Below the pieces are notes generated by a model, which was given only the letters and a program-made list of their open reading frames with translations, searched no databases and was not told the origin of the DNA. The translations under genes were made by a program, and so were the position numbers. A stretch of 64,000 bases of DNA. Source: Pisolithus tinctorius (taxonomy: Eukaryota > Basidiomycota > Agaricomycetes > Boletales > Pisolithaceae). This document shows, one piece after another, positions 10,725 through 21,941 of this stretch. The stretch spans positions 186,001 to 250,000 of the forward strand of contig JANFAH010000027.1 in the NCBI GenBank assembly GCA_024663395.1. Reading direction: 5' to 3'. Every line of letters begins with the position of its first letter. Within the stretch, counting starts at the first letter, position 1.

Positions 10725-11744
10725 GTGCTAAACATCCCGCCGGAGTTCCGAGACAGAGTACGAGAGGTAACTCTCAGAGGTTGGAACGAGAGCACCAGAG
10801 CATCGTATGGGGCGGGGCTCCTCGTCTACCACGTCTTCTGTGACAGCAGGAATGTCCCAGAGGAAGAAAGAGCACCAGCAGACACGAACCTGATATCCAC
10901 CTTCATCTCCTCCCTAGCCGGTTCGTACTCCGGGAAAACAATACAAGGGTACATTTACAGCGTGCGAGCATGGCATACCCTGAATGGCCTACCCTGGATA
11001 CTACACGAAGATCAGATAGCGGTGATGTTGAAAGGAGCAGCCAAAATAGCCCCCCCCTCAGCCAAGCAAAATCTGCGCAAACCTATTACGGTCCAAATGA
11101 TCTGCGACTTCCACAAGCAGCTACAAGCAACAGACCCCCTAGACACAGCCGTCTTCGCGTGTCTAACAACCATCTTTTACGCAGCCGCCAGAGTAGGAGA
11201 ATTCACCACCAAACGGATAGATGCCTTCGACCCTACCCAGCACATCACCCCCAACGGAGTCCGCGAAGATACCGATTGCAACAGTCTCAGCACCATGGTC
11301 TTCTTCTTACCAAGCACCAAAGCAAACCCCAAGGGAGAGGAGGTGAACTGGGCGAAACAATCAGGCCCATCTGATCCCCATGACGCACTCCTCCGACATC
11401 TGCAGATAAACGACCCACCGAAGGACGGCCCCCTCTTCGCATACAAGAAAGACAGCGAACATCGCCCCCTAACTCGTCACACATTCATTTCACGCCTGAA
11501 GAAACTGGCGAAGGCAGCCGGATACGACCAAGTACACGGACACGGGCTCAGGATAGGAGCCACGCTGGAGTACTTACTGCGAGGAATACCATTCGAAGTG
11601 ATGAAGGTCAAAGGCAGATGGGCAAGCGACGCCTTTCAACTTTACCTCAGAAAACACAACCAGATACTCGCCCCCTACATTCAGGCCATGCCCACAGAAA
11701 CAGCCGCCGAATTCGTTCGCATTGCGATGCCACCAGTGCGTTGA
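10725..11744 (+). CDS. Tyrosine recombinase of the DIRS element
   Basis: 339 residues, intact. An N-terminal helical core-binding domain (NESTRASYGAGLLVYHVFC...) precedes the catalytic domain. The expected YR residues are visible: Arg I in FYAAARVGEFT, the H-x-x-R box in HGHGLRIGATLEYL, the second-His/Trp position in KGRWASDAF, and the nucleophile Tyr in FQLYLRKHN. It would integrate a circular DNA copy without target duplication, the step an integrase does in LTR elements. It follows the RT gene by 166 bp, which holds no separate ORF of note. Confidence 0.85.
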   Translation: MLNIPPEFRDRVREVTLRGWNESTRASYGAGLLVYHVFCDSRNVPEEERAPADTNLISTFISSLAGSYSGKTIQGYIYSVRAWHTLNGLPWILHEDQIAVMLKGAAKIAPPSAKQNLRKPITVQMICDFHKQLQATDPLDTAVFACLTTIFYAAARVGEFTTKRIDAFDPTQHITPNGVREDTDCNSLSTMVFFLPSTKANPKGEEVNWAKQSGPSDPHDALLRHLQINDPPKDGPLFAYKKDSEHRPLTRHTFISRLKKLAKAAGYDQVHGHGLRIGATLEYLLRGIPFEVMKVKGRWASDAFQLYLRKHNQILAPYIQAMPTETAAEFVRIAMPPVR

Positions 11745-11848
11745 AGACACATCCCTCCTCGTGAGTAAAGCTCCTTTTGCCCTCCTAGATGGCGGGAGAC
11801 GAGCGTCAGCCCGTCGCGTCGGGCAACTCCCTCCTAACACCTGGGATC

Positions 11849-11991
11849 CGCAGCTAACGCTCGTCTCGTAGATCACCACCTCATCACGGCCGGAAGGCGC
11901 TGCGCGCCTTCGCCCACTCCTGCTTAATCGCTACATACCGCTACTAGCACCCCTCTTCTCACTTAGCTCAGACAGCAGCGATACGCAAAGA
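11849..11991 (+). repeat. Split direct repeat, copy B1
   Basis: About 140 bp starting CAGCTAACGCTCGTCTCG and ending ATACGCAAAGA, repeated nearly perfectly at about 12279-12420 (one A/G difference noticed, near 11940). It contains the small palindrome GGAAGGCGCTGCGCGCCTTC. Position downstream of the recombinase fits the B1 terminal repeat of a PAT-like element. Confidence 0.75.
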
Positions 11992-12278
11992 TAGGAATTC
12001 TAGTACGTAGAAGGCACGACTAGTAATAGAATATTGTCTTTGCGCGAGTGGCTGTGTAGCCGCATCCCCTCGCTTTTTCTTCCTCCATCGTCGTCAGAGT
12101 CCAGCCCACAGCGTGGGCCTCTAATCGTTCAGTTTTCACCCACCCACCACTCCACCGAATTCTGCAGGTTCACGCGACCCTTCAGAATTTAGCCTCGCTC
12201 GACTCGCCACGCTGCCGTGCTAGGACGGTGGTCCACAGAGACAGACACTAATCGTCGCGAGGCGACCCACCCGCCCCC

Positions 12279-12420
12279 GCAGCTAACGCTCGTCTCGTAG
12301 ATCACCACCTCATCACGGCCGGAAGGCGCTGCGCGCCTTCGCCCACTCCTGCTTAATCACTACATACCGCTACTAGCACCCCTCTTCTCACTTAGCTCAG
12401 ACAGCAGCGATACGCAAAGA
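12279..12420 (+). repeat. Split direct repeat, copy B2 (element right end)
   Basis: Second copy of the 140-bp repeat. The identity with 11849-11991 stops at GCAAAGA, after which the flanks differ, so about 12420 is the right boundary of the element. The 290-bp spacer between the copies is the candidate A2 segment. Confidence 0.7.
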
Positions 12421-12783
12421 ACTCATATTAGGTGAGCTCATTTAGTTCTGAATTCTCATACGTGAACTCAGTGCTTTAACGTTTAACCATGCAGGTGGAT
12501 ATGAATGTGGTATGTGGTAGCTAGGAAGTCTGAATCATTCCTACGGCTCCGCGTCACTGAAATGACTTTATGTTTGTAGGACGAACTTCCACTGCATCTG
12601 ACGAACATATAGGAAGCCTACAGTCAATGGCTAGACACCAATCCGCAGTGGTACAATACTACAACAACTCCGACGATAAGGACCTGGACAGCATATTGAA
12701 CGCATAGTGCAACACTTAACTGCTGCTCGGGCCTGCAGCAGGAAGGAGACGATCCAGTAAGCTTTGGAAACCAACAAACACCA
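12421..12783. other. Intergenic, nothing recognised
   Basis: No ORF with family support. From about 12700 sequence similarity to 19700-19800 begins (the RPC34 downstream flank). Confidence 0.4.
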
Positions 12784-13500
12784 GTGGCTAACTGTATACC
12801 ATGCGTGCAACGAAAGCAACAGAGTATTAAGACATGCTGTCCAGAGAAGATGTTTGAAGAGGAAGTTCTCGCTGACACCATGACGGCGGCACAAATAACC
12901 TTTCGTTTCCCTACAAACGTACTGGACCCTCTCTATCCCCTCTACACTTCCTCCTTCACGGCCGCTGTCTCCACGTCTTTCTGCGACTTCGCGCCCAAAG
13001 CGAACCACTCTTTGTAATATACGCATTCGCGTAGATTCGTTAGCCCCTTATCGCGACAAAATTAAAAATTAAAAAAAGGACATCGGCCACAAGGCGCCTG
13101 TGACCAGCCAAGCACGACACGCTCTTGTTTGATCGCACGATATACGAAGACACCACCCGAAAACTCGTTCCGCAGCTCCGGGGAGGGAAATTTTTTTTGT
13201 TTAATGGTGGAGGATTTTTTGGAAAAAGGTTTCTTCGACTTCAATAGTTTAGATGGTATTGATCCGGAAGCTGACTTATGGTCTTCGTCAGAAGACATAT
13301 TCTGGCATTTCTTCGACTTGCATTTGTATTTCTTCTTTCTGTCTTCGTTCCCTTCCTCTGAAGAATCACTGTGTTTACTCTTGCGCTTCCTCTTCCTCGA
13401 CGAATTTACAGAAGTTTCTTCGTCGCTATCATCGTCTTTCTTCGACTCTAACGAGCTAAGTCTTCCTAACACGTTCAATACGTTCTTTCTACCTTCTGCG
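12700..13500. repeat. Segmental duplicate of 19700-20500
   Basis: Shared phrases in the same order include GTAAGCTTTGGAAA, GTGGCTAACTGTATACC (against GCGGTTGACTGTATACC), AGATGTTTGAAGAGGA and the RPC34 3' end. Both copies have the same orientation, about 7 kb apart. Confidence 0.7.
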
Positions 13501-13604
13501 CAAACCATTTTAGAGCGAGTTCGACTGCACTGCGAGGTGTTTTCTACTTTGCGCCTGATAGGTATCTGTAGTGGCGGTGCGAGTTTATTCACTTGCAACG
13601 ACAC
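12942..13604 (-). pseudogene. Duplicated 3' fragment of the RPC34 gene
   Basis: On the minus strand this reads a Lys/Arg/Ser/Glu-rich stretch (SRKRKRKSKHSDSSEE...) and then VYRAIKQERVVLGWSQAPCGRCPFF, closely matching the C-terminus of the gene at 19975-21783 (VYRAIRQERVVLGWSQAPCGRCPVFDFC). After the CGRCP motif an A/T-rich change creates NF-stop, and the remaining FCRDKGLTNLRECVYYKEWF follows beyond the stop. The homologous stop equivalent lies at 12942-12944. The N-terminal 40 residues are unrelated to RPC34 and the winged-helix part is absent. The downstream flank (12784-12941) is also duplicated from 19800-19974. Confidence 0.8.
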
Positions 13605-16251
13605 GACACTAGGAACTTTCTTACATCAGAGCTGCTTGCCATTGATTGGCTGACAGATTCGGTCCGAACCTTTCAGTATCCCACACTCGAAGCGAGGTGC
13701 CTGGTCTTCCCACCCTACTAAGAGGATTTTACTTGGCACCCTCCATTCCAATCTGAGCTACACCATACTATAACTACATTTAGATTGGAAGGAGTGATGT
13801 GGAATATGCTCAGCGGTCAGCGCCATGTGGGACCCAACACTAGTGTACTGTATGTATCATCGATGTGCTGATTGGTTCAATTGATCACTAAGGCTTTATC
13901 TCCCTCCTTACTATTACGGACAGTACTACGTAGAGCTAGGCCCGTCTAGTACCCGATGAAGAGGAATTCGAATCAAAAGGCACACCTGCAGTCGTCGAAG
14001 ACTCAGGAGATCATTACCACGACGCAGCAAAAATGCAAGCACTGCCTAATCCAGTGCACGTCGTTGACATCGTGCTATCCGCATCTACCACCACAAAGAC
14101 CAAGTTGAGAGGCTGGACCAACTCCCGGTCATCTTCGATGAACGAATATGTCGTTTACGAACGATATGGCCGTTGACCCGTACACGACATATGTGTGGGA
14201 AGTGCCAGCAGTGGCATGAAGGCCGGTGGCGGACCAGAAAGCCAGTGGCGGTAAATGTCATGGGTAAAAAATGATCAACCAATGAAAGCAAAAGGATTTC
14301 AGTACCAATTCAGTACTTACAGTAATTAATATCCCATGGTGGCAATTAAGTAAAGCGACGTGCACAAATATATCCTTCCCTAATTTGGAAAAGGGGCGGC
14401 AGGCACTGGCTTCAACCGCCTGTACACTTGGCTGACCACTGGCCCTTCAAAAACACTGGCACATGGACACACATGACACACACGGTAGGCTAAGATCGTA
14501 CACTTCCCGAACGAGAAAAGTGGTTTGAACACCAGTATCATCGTGATAAATCGCATGTACACCATACAAGGCTCTCCTGGTTAAGGCATAATTCGGGCAT
14601 CCGAGGGAGATGGGAATAGCAGAAGCGTTCGGCGTTTGACAGCCCTGGCTGGAGTCATGACTTGCGACAAGTGTTGCTGTCGAACTGAACTCAGTTTGAG
14701 GTGGATTGAAATGGCTCCTCAAAGTGGCAACTCTGGCGCACTTTGATATATCTAAACTGGGACAAACTATGCAGCACGATCATAATTGATCTCGTGTCTA
14801 ACAATCAAGATGATACCATTTCTAGTCCAATCACCGCTTGGACTGTTGGTGAATTGGTGGCAAGCTGTACTTTGCACAAACTTCGGCGGCTTTTTGCAAA
14901 TGAGCAGGTTGTGTGTTGACTCGAGTGCTGAACTACACAACTACATACCAGTCTTTAGACAGCAATTTGCCTGTGATTTTTGGCTTAATGGACCAGGCAT
15001 TGTTGTGTGTATACATATGGGTACCAGACCCTCATGACCACAGCAGTACTACTCAGAGCTCAGACGGAATTGCCACTGTGCGAACTCTCACGAACCCACC
15101 TCGGTTCAGTTCAATTCGCCTCGCGGCAACACTATTGTGACATGCTTCGTGCTCCGAGGCTTCTGTAATGGGAGTCTCGATGCTGCCGAAGTGCACATCA
15201 GCGGCCGCTAGCCTGGTGTGACAGCAGACCCTCACAGGGTTGCGGGCTTGGAAATTTTGCGTAGGAAGAGTTCTGTGGATAAATTACGTTTTCAATGTAT
15301 CATTATCGATCCCTTTATCATGTATGCGACTTGGAGGGTGTGTGGAACCCTTTGGACCCTTGATGAGCGGGAGAAAGAGGAGGGATGGGAAGGAACGACC
15401 TGGCAGCCAATAGTGGGCACTCGATCATCTGTGTCCATAATACACGAAGTACATACTAGCTTCGATTCTGATGTCACTAACTGCTGGCATATGTTACCAC
15501 GTATAACGTAGTCGTGTCTGGACAAACAAAGAATTTTTGCGATAATGAAAATTGGTCTACAGTTCAGGAGATGGACTAAATGGAGCTGTGTGGAACGCAA
15601 CATGAAGGTGGATTTTGAGAAGTTCGATATCCTCTTTTTTCGACCTAGATATAGGATGGATGGTATGGTGTGATGTGGATAGAACAGAGGCACCAGAATG
15701 GATTTAACTATTGAAATTGTTTTCAACCGACTGACTGACTCCTGGCAAGCAGGAGAAAAAAAATGTTGGATGTGGTAGTAGCATGCAAGATGACTGGGGG
15801 TGATTAGGCAAGGATATGACCACCGAGATGATTGTCTATGCATTACGCTCATCGGCTGTGCCAGCGCTAGATTTCATTGTATATGGGTTTAGAGTTTAGA
15901 CAAAATCCGCCAGGTCCTGCTCCAAGCTCAGGGCCAAGAATGTGGTAACCCTGCTGCGCAGTTAAGGTGAGTGGGAACCGAAAAGGAGTAGGCTTGAACC
16001 CAGAGCACTGGGTCTGCTCCGAGACGGCGTGGAGGAGGAAAGCATCGCAAGGACCTGATAATGGAGTGTATGACCATTGCGAGTACATATATGTATGAGG
16101 CGATTCTATGGTCAGCTTGAGACACGGCAAGACAAATTCTTTCCTACCTCAAGAAGTTTCCGTGGATGAATAATCTGGGTGCGCAAAAATTACACTGTCG
16201 GGTTTTGCGAAATTTTACCTGACTGTTGATAATCTTGTATCAGCAAACAAT
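13605..16251. other. Intergenic, no supportable gene
   Basis: Several ORFs of 60-190 codons occur on both strands but none shows a known motif, plausible splicing or a homologue elsewhere in the window. A GAAATTTTTTTTG homopolymer near 13190 belongs to the RPC34 fragment. Confidence 0.4.
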
Positions 16252-16707
16252 ATGACCGTACCCTGTTCCCAGCAGGATCATGGTGCGGATAACGCCCTGG
16301 AACCCCCAGTATGCCCCTGGGTGATCGGATGTACAATCCCCTTGGAGGATTCGACGGGCACTGTTTATGCCCACCTCCGCACACACGGTTTCATTCGCAG
16401 GCACACTGACCGTGCTCCTTGTCCTTGGCCTCTGTGTCCACAGGAAATGCAGTGGCGTAATGTCGCCCGACACATTTTAGAGCGCCATATACAAGTGAGG
16501 GTGCAGTGCACAATATGTGGAAACATATACACGAGGAACGAGACACTCCAAGCACATATGTATGTCTGCATGGAGGTCAGCCATCCCCCTTACCCGGTGG
16601 AGACAATGGCTCACCAGTACCTTTCGAATAGACCTACTTCAATGCAATGTTGGCCGAGGACCATCAAAGTAACTGACTGGGAAGGTAGAAATTTGAGTAA
16701 AGGTTGA
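16252..16707 (+). CDS. C2H2-type zinc-finger protein, 151 aa
   Basis: A complete single-exon ORF from ATG to TGA. Three C2H2-like units are visible: CPWVIGC...HLRTH, CPWPLC...RHILERH (C-x4-C...H-x4-H), and a canonical finger CTICGNIYTRNETLQAHMYVC. The middle unit resembles the A-R-H-I-x-E-R-H signature of fungal C2H2 proteins. There is no activation domain or membrane segment. Probably nuclear and nucleic-acid-binding; target unknown. It is isolated, with no recognisable neighbour within 1 kb. The C-terminal 30 residues are without motif and could hide a further exon. Confidence 0.65.
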   Translation: MTVPCSQQDHGADNALEPPVCPWVIGCTIPLEDSTGTVYAHLRTHGFIRRHTDRAPCPWPLCPQEMQWRNVARHILERHIQVRVQCTICGNIYTRNETLQAHMYVCMEVSHPPYPVETMAHQYLSNRPTSMQCWPRTIKVTDWEGRNLSKG

Positions 16708-17663
16708 CAAGGAGAGGGATGCAGACGAGAATGACGAAGTGTAATTGTGGCAGACTTTCAAATGTGAAAAATCCAATAGAAGGAGGCAGCGTATACAATG
16801 TTGCTACACTCAGACTGATAGATATCGGTGCCATTGACTTATCACTTTATGGGAGAAGCACCTGGCAGGGCGCCTCTGTGTCAACTATCCCTGGTGCATA
16901 TACACTGTTGTCAAATCACATACCTCGACAAGGTCACCTTCATTCGTACCGGGGGGTTACGCACAATATTATTACTTTTCTCTCTCTAAAAATACGATCC
17001 TCAACAACAACCTTATCAAAGACACCCAGCCGTTGGCAACCTCGGATGTGGGGTTGAAGGAAAAGCGACGCCCCTACACCCTCTGAATTCCCATTACATT
17101 TTTGAGAGTTAGACTGCTCAGCTGCTGCGGTCAGTTTACAGAGCTATGAAGTCGAAGACAGCTGTGGCAGGTGGCAGAGACAAGAGCCACGTGTTCGGAT
17201 TTGGACAGCTTCTATTGAGTACACCGCCGGCAGCGCACGTGGTAGCGAAGATGCGGAGTTAGAATTCGAAGGGTCGATTCCGATTTCCCAAGGTCCTTGC
17301 CATAATGACACAATTCAGGATCCGCAAAAAGATCGGCGAAACCAACACAAGAAATCTGCGTGTGAGCGTAGGTTTGTCCTTGCTTCGCAGTGAGTAATCA
17401 GTAGAACCTCTATGACCGCCGACAATTGCTTTAGCCATGGTAATGAAGTGCTACGTCTTCCGCGAAAAACTGTAGATTAGTGCAGATGCCAGGGATGCGT
17501 CAGAAATACGCTGTGACAAGTGCACTCAAGCATCATACAAGAGAGCGGTGGAATATAATATACAAGTCAAGGTCGTCCGGTTGACTCACCGTTGTCCTGT
17601 ACTACTAATCCCCCGACTTCTCATGTGAATCATGTCTACAGGAACGCTCGTCCTATCCCGCGG
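16708..17663. other. Intergenic, nothing recognised
   Basis: Only short ORFs; no repeat seen. Confidence 0.4.
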
Positions 17664-18168
17664 TCATGATATCAGGTGGTGACGACGACGATACGAGTCC
17701 CTAAATGTGCTTCCCTGCAAGAAACAGATCTCAGGACGCTTGCAGGCTTCCATGACGAATCCACTGTTACGAAGACTTGGACCACTTACCGTATTCAATC
17801 TCACCTTGACATTCATGTCAAGGAATTGATCCTGTAAGACCTCGTATGCGATTGGAGCATCGTGTGCCTCCCCAAGATCGCAAAGCAAAAACCCCTTCGG
17901 CACTCCAATCTTCCCTAGTACTGCAAGGGCTCCGACTTGATGGTCCACTACGGCTCTCTAAGGCCCGTACTGTAACTCATGTGGAGTATTCTCCTGCTTG
18001 ATGTTCAACCCTGCATCCTTCGTGTATATCGTACGAAGCACGGGAAGAGGGAGGGTAGATATGGCGTACGAGTAGACATGCACGACTTGGATTCTCCGTG
18101 GACCGAGATCGCGACCCCAGCCTTCCGGATGAGGATGATGACTTGCTTCGAGCACCTAGGCCGACCAA
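17664..18168 (-). pseudogene. Unrecognised ORF pair, likely gene relic
   Basis: One minus frame reads ...YTKDAGLNIKQENTPHELQYGP, a TAG, then VVDHQVGALAVLGKIGVPKG and FLLCDLGEAHDAPIAYEVL down to 17664. The stretch on both sides of the TAG looks protein-like (balanced composition, hydrophobic periodicity), so I read it as one damaged coding exon. An upstream minus ORF (18005-18280, PSDSPKHKLPLGVTELEND) may be another exon in a different frame. I do not recognise the family. Confidence 0.3.
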
Positions 18169-19974
18169 TGATCACGGATATATCAGTAACAATATCCACA
18201 GAGCCAGTGTCATTCTCTAATTCAGTCACTCCCAGAGGAAGCTTGTGCTTTGGAGAATCGGAGGGGACAATGATAATCAAGTGATTAGGGTCGTAACTCT
18301 CTCGCCGAAATGCGTGCGTTTTCCCCGTTTACCACTAACTTCTGCCATCTTGTTCAGGCAGAATCTTTGAGCCACCGCTACGCTATCTTTGGTGCATTAT
18401 TAGGCCATAAAATTAGCATATTGTGCTCACTCAAAGCACTTTCAATCGACGTCACTGAAGTCTGTACCCACCGAGCTTGGCAAAGGCCAATGCGTCAAAG
18501 ACGTCCTCCGTCAATCCACGGTCATACGCCTTGAATTGTTTTCGCGAGCCTTGCACCGGTTTATCACGCTGATGGAAAGATATTGAGGAGCAAGGTTAAG
18601 GCTGGGGAATGTACTTGACTGACATGTATACGCGGACGGAACGAGTCATTCACTATCATAACCCACCAGCCCTCCCTCCTTCCCTATTCCATATCTTCTG
18701 TGGGCATCCTAGCAAACTGTTTAACGACGTCATCGTGGAGGGCATTCAGTTCTGCTCTGAGGTAGTCAGCAGCGACGCAGAGCTCTTCAGCGCGCAAGGA
18801 TCTGGGTTACCCGATCCATCGAGCGCACCCGAAGATAAAAAGCACACGTATTAGTCGTACTTCCGTCAGAGCAACGGCGGCCTCTTCTTTATCATGGAGG
18901 TTTTCAAACAGGGACGGGAAAGTGGCTGACGTCGTACGGGAATCAAAGAAAGATCCGCAGCTTTCCACATGAAGATGTCCAATTGACACCCTTCCCTCTA
19001 GATCCGAATGTCGGGGATGTTCCGTCACTCTAGGATGTCCACATGGCTTATCAGAAGCATGATCAGAGAAATATCCAGAAGCGGGGAGACTACGTGGTTT
19101 ATCAAGCACTCCTGCAGAGTAAGTAAGAGCCTGTAGATGGGAACGGAAGTCAGACCTACGCGAACATGACGCGAATAGAACGAACTCTGATCATGGAACG
19201 TTCTGTGTGCCAACGGAGTGCATAGCGTCTAGTCAGGAAGGGGGTTTTTGACGCTGAACTCGTGAGTCTTCGGGCAATGGCAATCGGTGCGGCTAAATTA
19301 CGTAATAGGCTGCCAACCTCTGGGATTGCATTTTGCAGAGATCTGGACAGGATATGGTGTTGATGCGGAGTTGTAATTCGCAACAACTCGACATTAGGAG
19401 CCTTCTCAAAAGCGCTATTCGTAATTCCAAGACACAGAGGTCTATATTGGATAGGAAAGAAAGTGTCCCCGTGTAGTATGACATATGGCCCTTTTGAGTA
19501 CGAGTACGGGATGAGTAGGATCAATCATAAATGAGAAACGGAGTTGGGCGCTGAGCGCTGAGTTGTCATACAATAGTAAAGAAGTAGACACAGGGCTGTC
19601 GAACCTCGGGCCGAATCCTTGCCGCAGGACTTGGGCTGGGCAGATCCGCATAATTGAAACAGAGTTCAAATAAACACATTGTCCTCCCAAGGACGATTCA
19701 TCGTCGTCAGATCGCCTAGACTTGTAGTGAGAAGGAGACGAACCAGTAAGCTTTGGAAATCAGCAAGTAGCAATGCCATGGAGGTGGAGAGGAGTAGTGT
19801 GATGTGTAACCAGCGGTTGACTGTATACCGTGTACGTGCATGGAAAGCGACGGAGTATCGTTAAGACATCTGTCCAGAAAAGATGTTTGAAGAGGACGTT
19901 CTCGTCGACACCGTGATGGCATCACAAACAACCGATCGCTTCTCCACAAACGTACTGGATCCTTTCCATCCCCT
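18169..19974. other. Intergenic; right part duplicated at 12.7-12.9 kb
   Basis: No supportable gene apart from the possible upstream exon at 18005-18280. From about 19700 to 19974 the sequence is the 3' flank of RPC34, copied at 12700-12941. That flank is conserved better than its weak ORFs would suggest. Confidence 0.4.
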
Positions 19975-21783
19975 CTACACTTCCACCTTCACGGCCGCTG
20001 TCGCCGCGTCCTTCTGCAAATTCGCGCCCGAAGCAAACCACTCCTCGTAATATACGCATTCCTGAGGATTCGTCGGCCCCTTGTCCCGACAAAAATCAAA
20101 AACAGGACATCGCCCGCAAGGGGCCTGCGACCAGCCGAGCACGACGCGCTCTTGTCTAATCGCACGATATACGAAGGCACCATCCGAAACCTTGCTGGAT
20201 TCAGATTCTTCGGCGGAAGACGTATCCCGGCGTTTTTTCGACTTGCGTTTATGTTTCTTTTTTCTGTCTTCCTCCTCTTCCTCCTCTGAAGATGAATCAC
20301 TGTGTTTACTCTTGCGCTTCCTCTTCTTCGACGATTTCGCAGAACTTTGTTCGTCGCTGTCCTCGTCTCTCTTTGACCGTTTCTTCCGTTTCTTCGTCTT
20401 TGACCGATCCTCAGATTCGCTGTCCGAATCGCTTTCGGACTCTTCTCTCGTCCTCCGCCGTTTGCGCTTGCTCGACTCTTTGATCTTGCTGGAACCGCGC
20501 TTACGCTTCTTCGAACGAGAGCGGTCGTCTTCGCTTGATTCAGATTCCGAGCCTGAACCACTTCCTTCAGAATCAGACGGAGGATTCCAAGCGCCAGCGC
20601 TGAACGCAGGAATCTGCGGCGGCGTCAGCGAAAGAACTCAACATGGGACGATGAAGCAAGGTGAATTGTCACACTTTTTCAATCTCGCCATCGAGCTCCA
20701 ATACTCTCAAGAGCATCTCTACATGCTCGACTCCCAACTCCGTCTCCGTAATTTTACTCTTACTCAGGAAGAGTTGTATTTGTTGTGCGGATGGGTAAGA
20801 TGGAGCTGCGCCTATCGCGTATAAACGTATTTGATTAGGTGAAACACGTTTTCTGTTTTGTTTCGGAAATGACTGGTGGGCAAACGTGAGTCTCCCCAAA
20901 TATGCAGATAAAAATAGAAACCCTACGCGGTCGCGGATGTAATGGAGACACGCAGAAGATAAAAGCTTGATAAACTCCGCGTCTAGTTCATTGTCGGTGT
21001 ACCAGGGACCACCCGTGAGTTCTACCGACGGCTCCAGGTGAGCGAGCATGTATATCTTGCGCGTTGGGTGCTGGTGTATGCATATGCACGGTACCATCAG
21101 TTGTCCATTCTTCGCGAAACGAGTATTTTCAGTGGGATCATCTACGTACTCGGACGGCTTTGATGGATTTGACGAGTTGTTTTTGGACTAGGGATTTCAG
21201 ACAGCGATCGATGACGGTCTGGTGCAGTTCGGTCTTGGCTTTTAGGTGTTTCGTCCATATTCCTGCAATGATCATTCGATGCGTAAGAAAGATGATCTAT
21301 GAGGAACTTCTGCTCCATCACACCTTCATTTCCGGACGCTTGGACGTGGCTGAGGACCATAGCTTCTTCGGGCGCCATGTCCTTCTTTCTGAGACAGATG
21401 GATAAGAGAATACGACACATAAAGTAGTAGCGACCACGTGCATGTCCATTTCGTTCTTCGCCACGGCTCGGAACGCGGTTACCCCTCCGGCGCTCGCTAT
21501 AACCTTCAACATCCCCTACACAGTCCAATCAGGAAGGCACACAGAAGCTGTTTAGAGGAATGTTTACCGTCCCGAGCAGAAAGTTGATGGCGGCCGTGCG
21601 AGCAGCTGCATCTGGTACGACCTTTTCAGCATCTTTCACTGCGAGTATCTGTTGAATGAAGATCTTTCATTACGACACGATTTGGGTAGGAGATTTCTGA
21701 GGGGATTGGCTGACCTTGTCGTGGGCTGCGAGAGCAGCTTGATGGAGCTTGAGCTCATCCGCGCTGAGCTTTCGGCTACTCAT
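19975..21783 (-). CDS. RPC34: RNA polymerase III subunit RPC34 (RPC6/TFIIE-beta-like)
   Basis: Start ATG at 21783 (MSSRKLSADELKLHQAALAAHDK), stop at 19975. Exons joined by short introns encode: GVTAFRAVAK; KDMAPEEAMVLSHVQASGNEG and IWTKHLKAKTELHQTVIDRCL (winged helices); then HPTRKIYMLAHLEPSVELTGG and PWYTDNELDAEFIKLL, a hallmark of the family; then QIQLFLSKSKITETELGVEH; and at the C-terminus VVLGWSQAPCGRCPVFDFCRD...CVYYEEWF. The four C-terminal cysteines match the iron-sulfur cluster ligands of human RPC6 and yeast Rpc34. The protein acts in the RPC82-34-31 subcomplex that opens promoters for Pol III. Unusual: between winged helices and the Fe-S domain lies an insertion of about 120 residues of Lys/Arg and Ser/Glu runs (SKKRKRKSKHSDSSSEEEEE). 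Divergent from the membrane protein gene at 21942. A 3' copy lies at 12.9 kb. Confidence 0.9.
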
Positions 21784-21941
21784 CTTGCTGTATGCGGATG
21801 TCACCGAGACTTGGTAGTAGTAGATTTGAAGAGAAAATAATCACGTGACAGTTACCAGTTGAGATCGAGGCGCCGATCAAGCAGTGCTCGTGAAAACATC
21901 CACCGTGGCCCGACCGCCGTCTCCACGTCCACCACGGCGAC
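21784..21941. promoter_or_regulatory. Short bidirectional promoter between RPC34 and the membrane gene
   Basis: 158 bp separate the two divergent start codons. No clear TATA box. Inferred from orientation. Confidence 0.45.

Larger units (their letters stand above)
7827..12420 (+). mobile_element. DIRS/PAT-like tyrosine-recombinase retrotransposon, 5' end missing
   Basis: Gene order is gag with zinc-finger motifs (to 8694), RT-RNase H (to 10558), tyrosine recombinase (10725-11744), then two near-identical 140-bp repeats (11849-11991 and about 12279-12420) flanking a unique 290-bp spacer. That 3' arrangement is the B1-A2-B2 half of the split direct repeats of PAT/Ngaro-type YR elements. The A1 copy expected at the 5' end is not seen, so the element is 5'-truncated or its end is eroded. 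No LTR, integrase or protease belongs to it. It carries a solo LTR of another element inside gag. CpG is abundant here, unlike in the gypsy elements past 45 kb. Confidence 0.8.

Noticed and set aside
13129..13653. 174-aa plus-strand Ser/Phe-rich ORF
   Set aside because: Antisense shadow of the RPC34 fragment on the minus strand.
20081..20824. 247-aa plus-strand ORF rich in Ser, Phe and Leu
   Set aside because: It is the antisense of the charged linker and Fe-S end of RPC34; the minus strand has domain matches and splicing.
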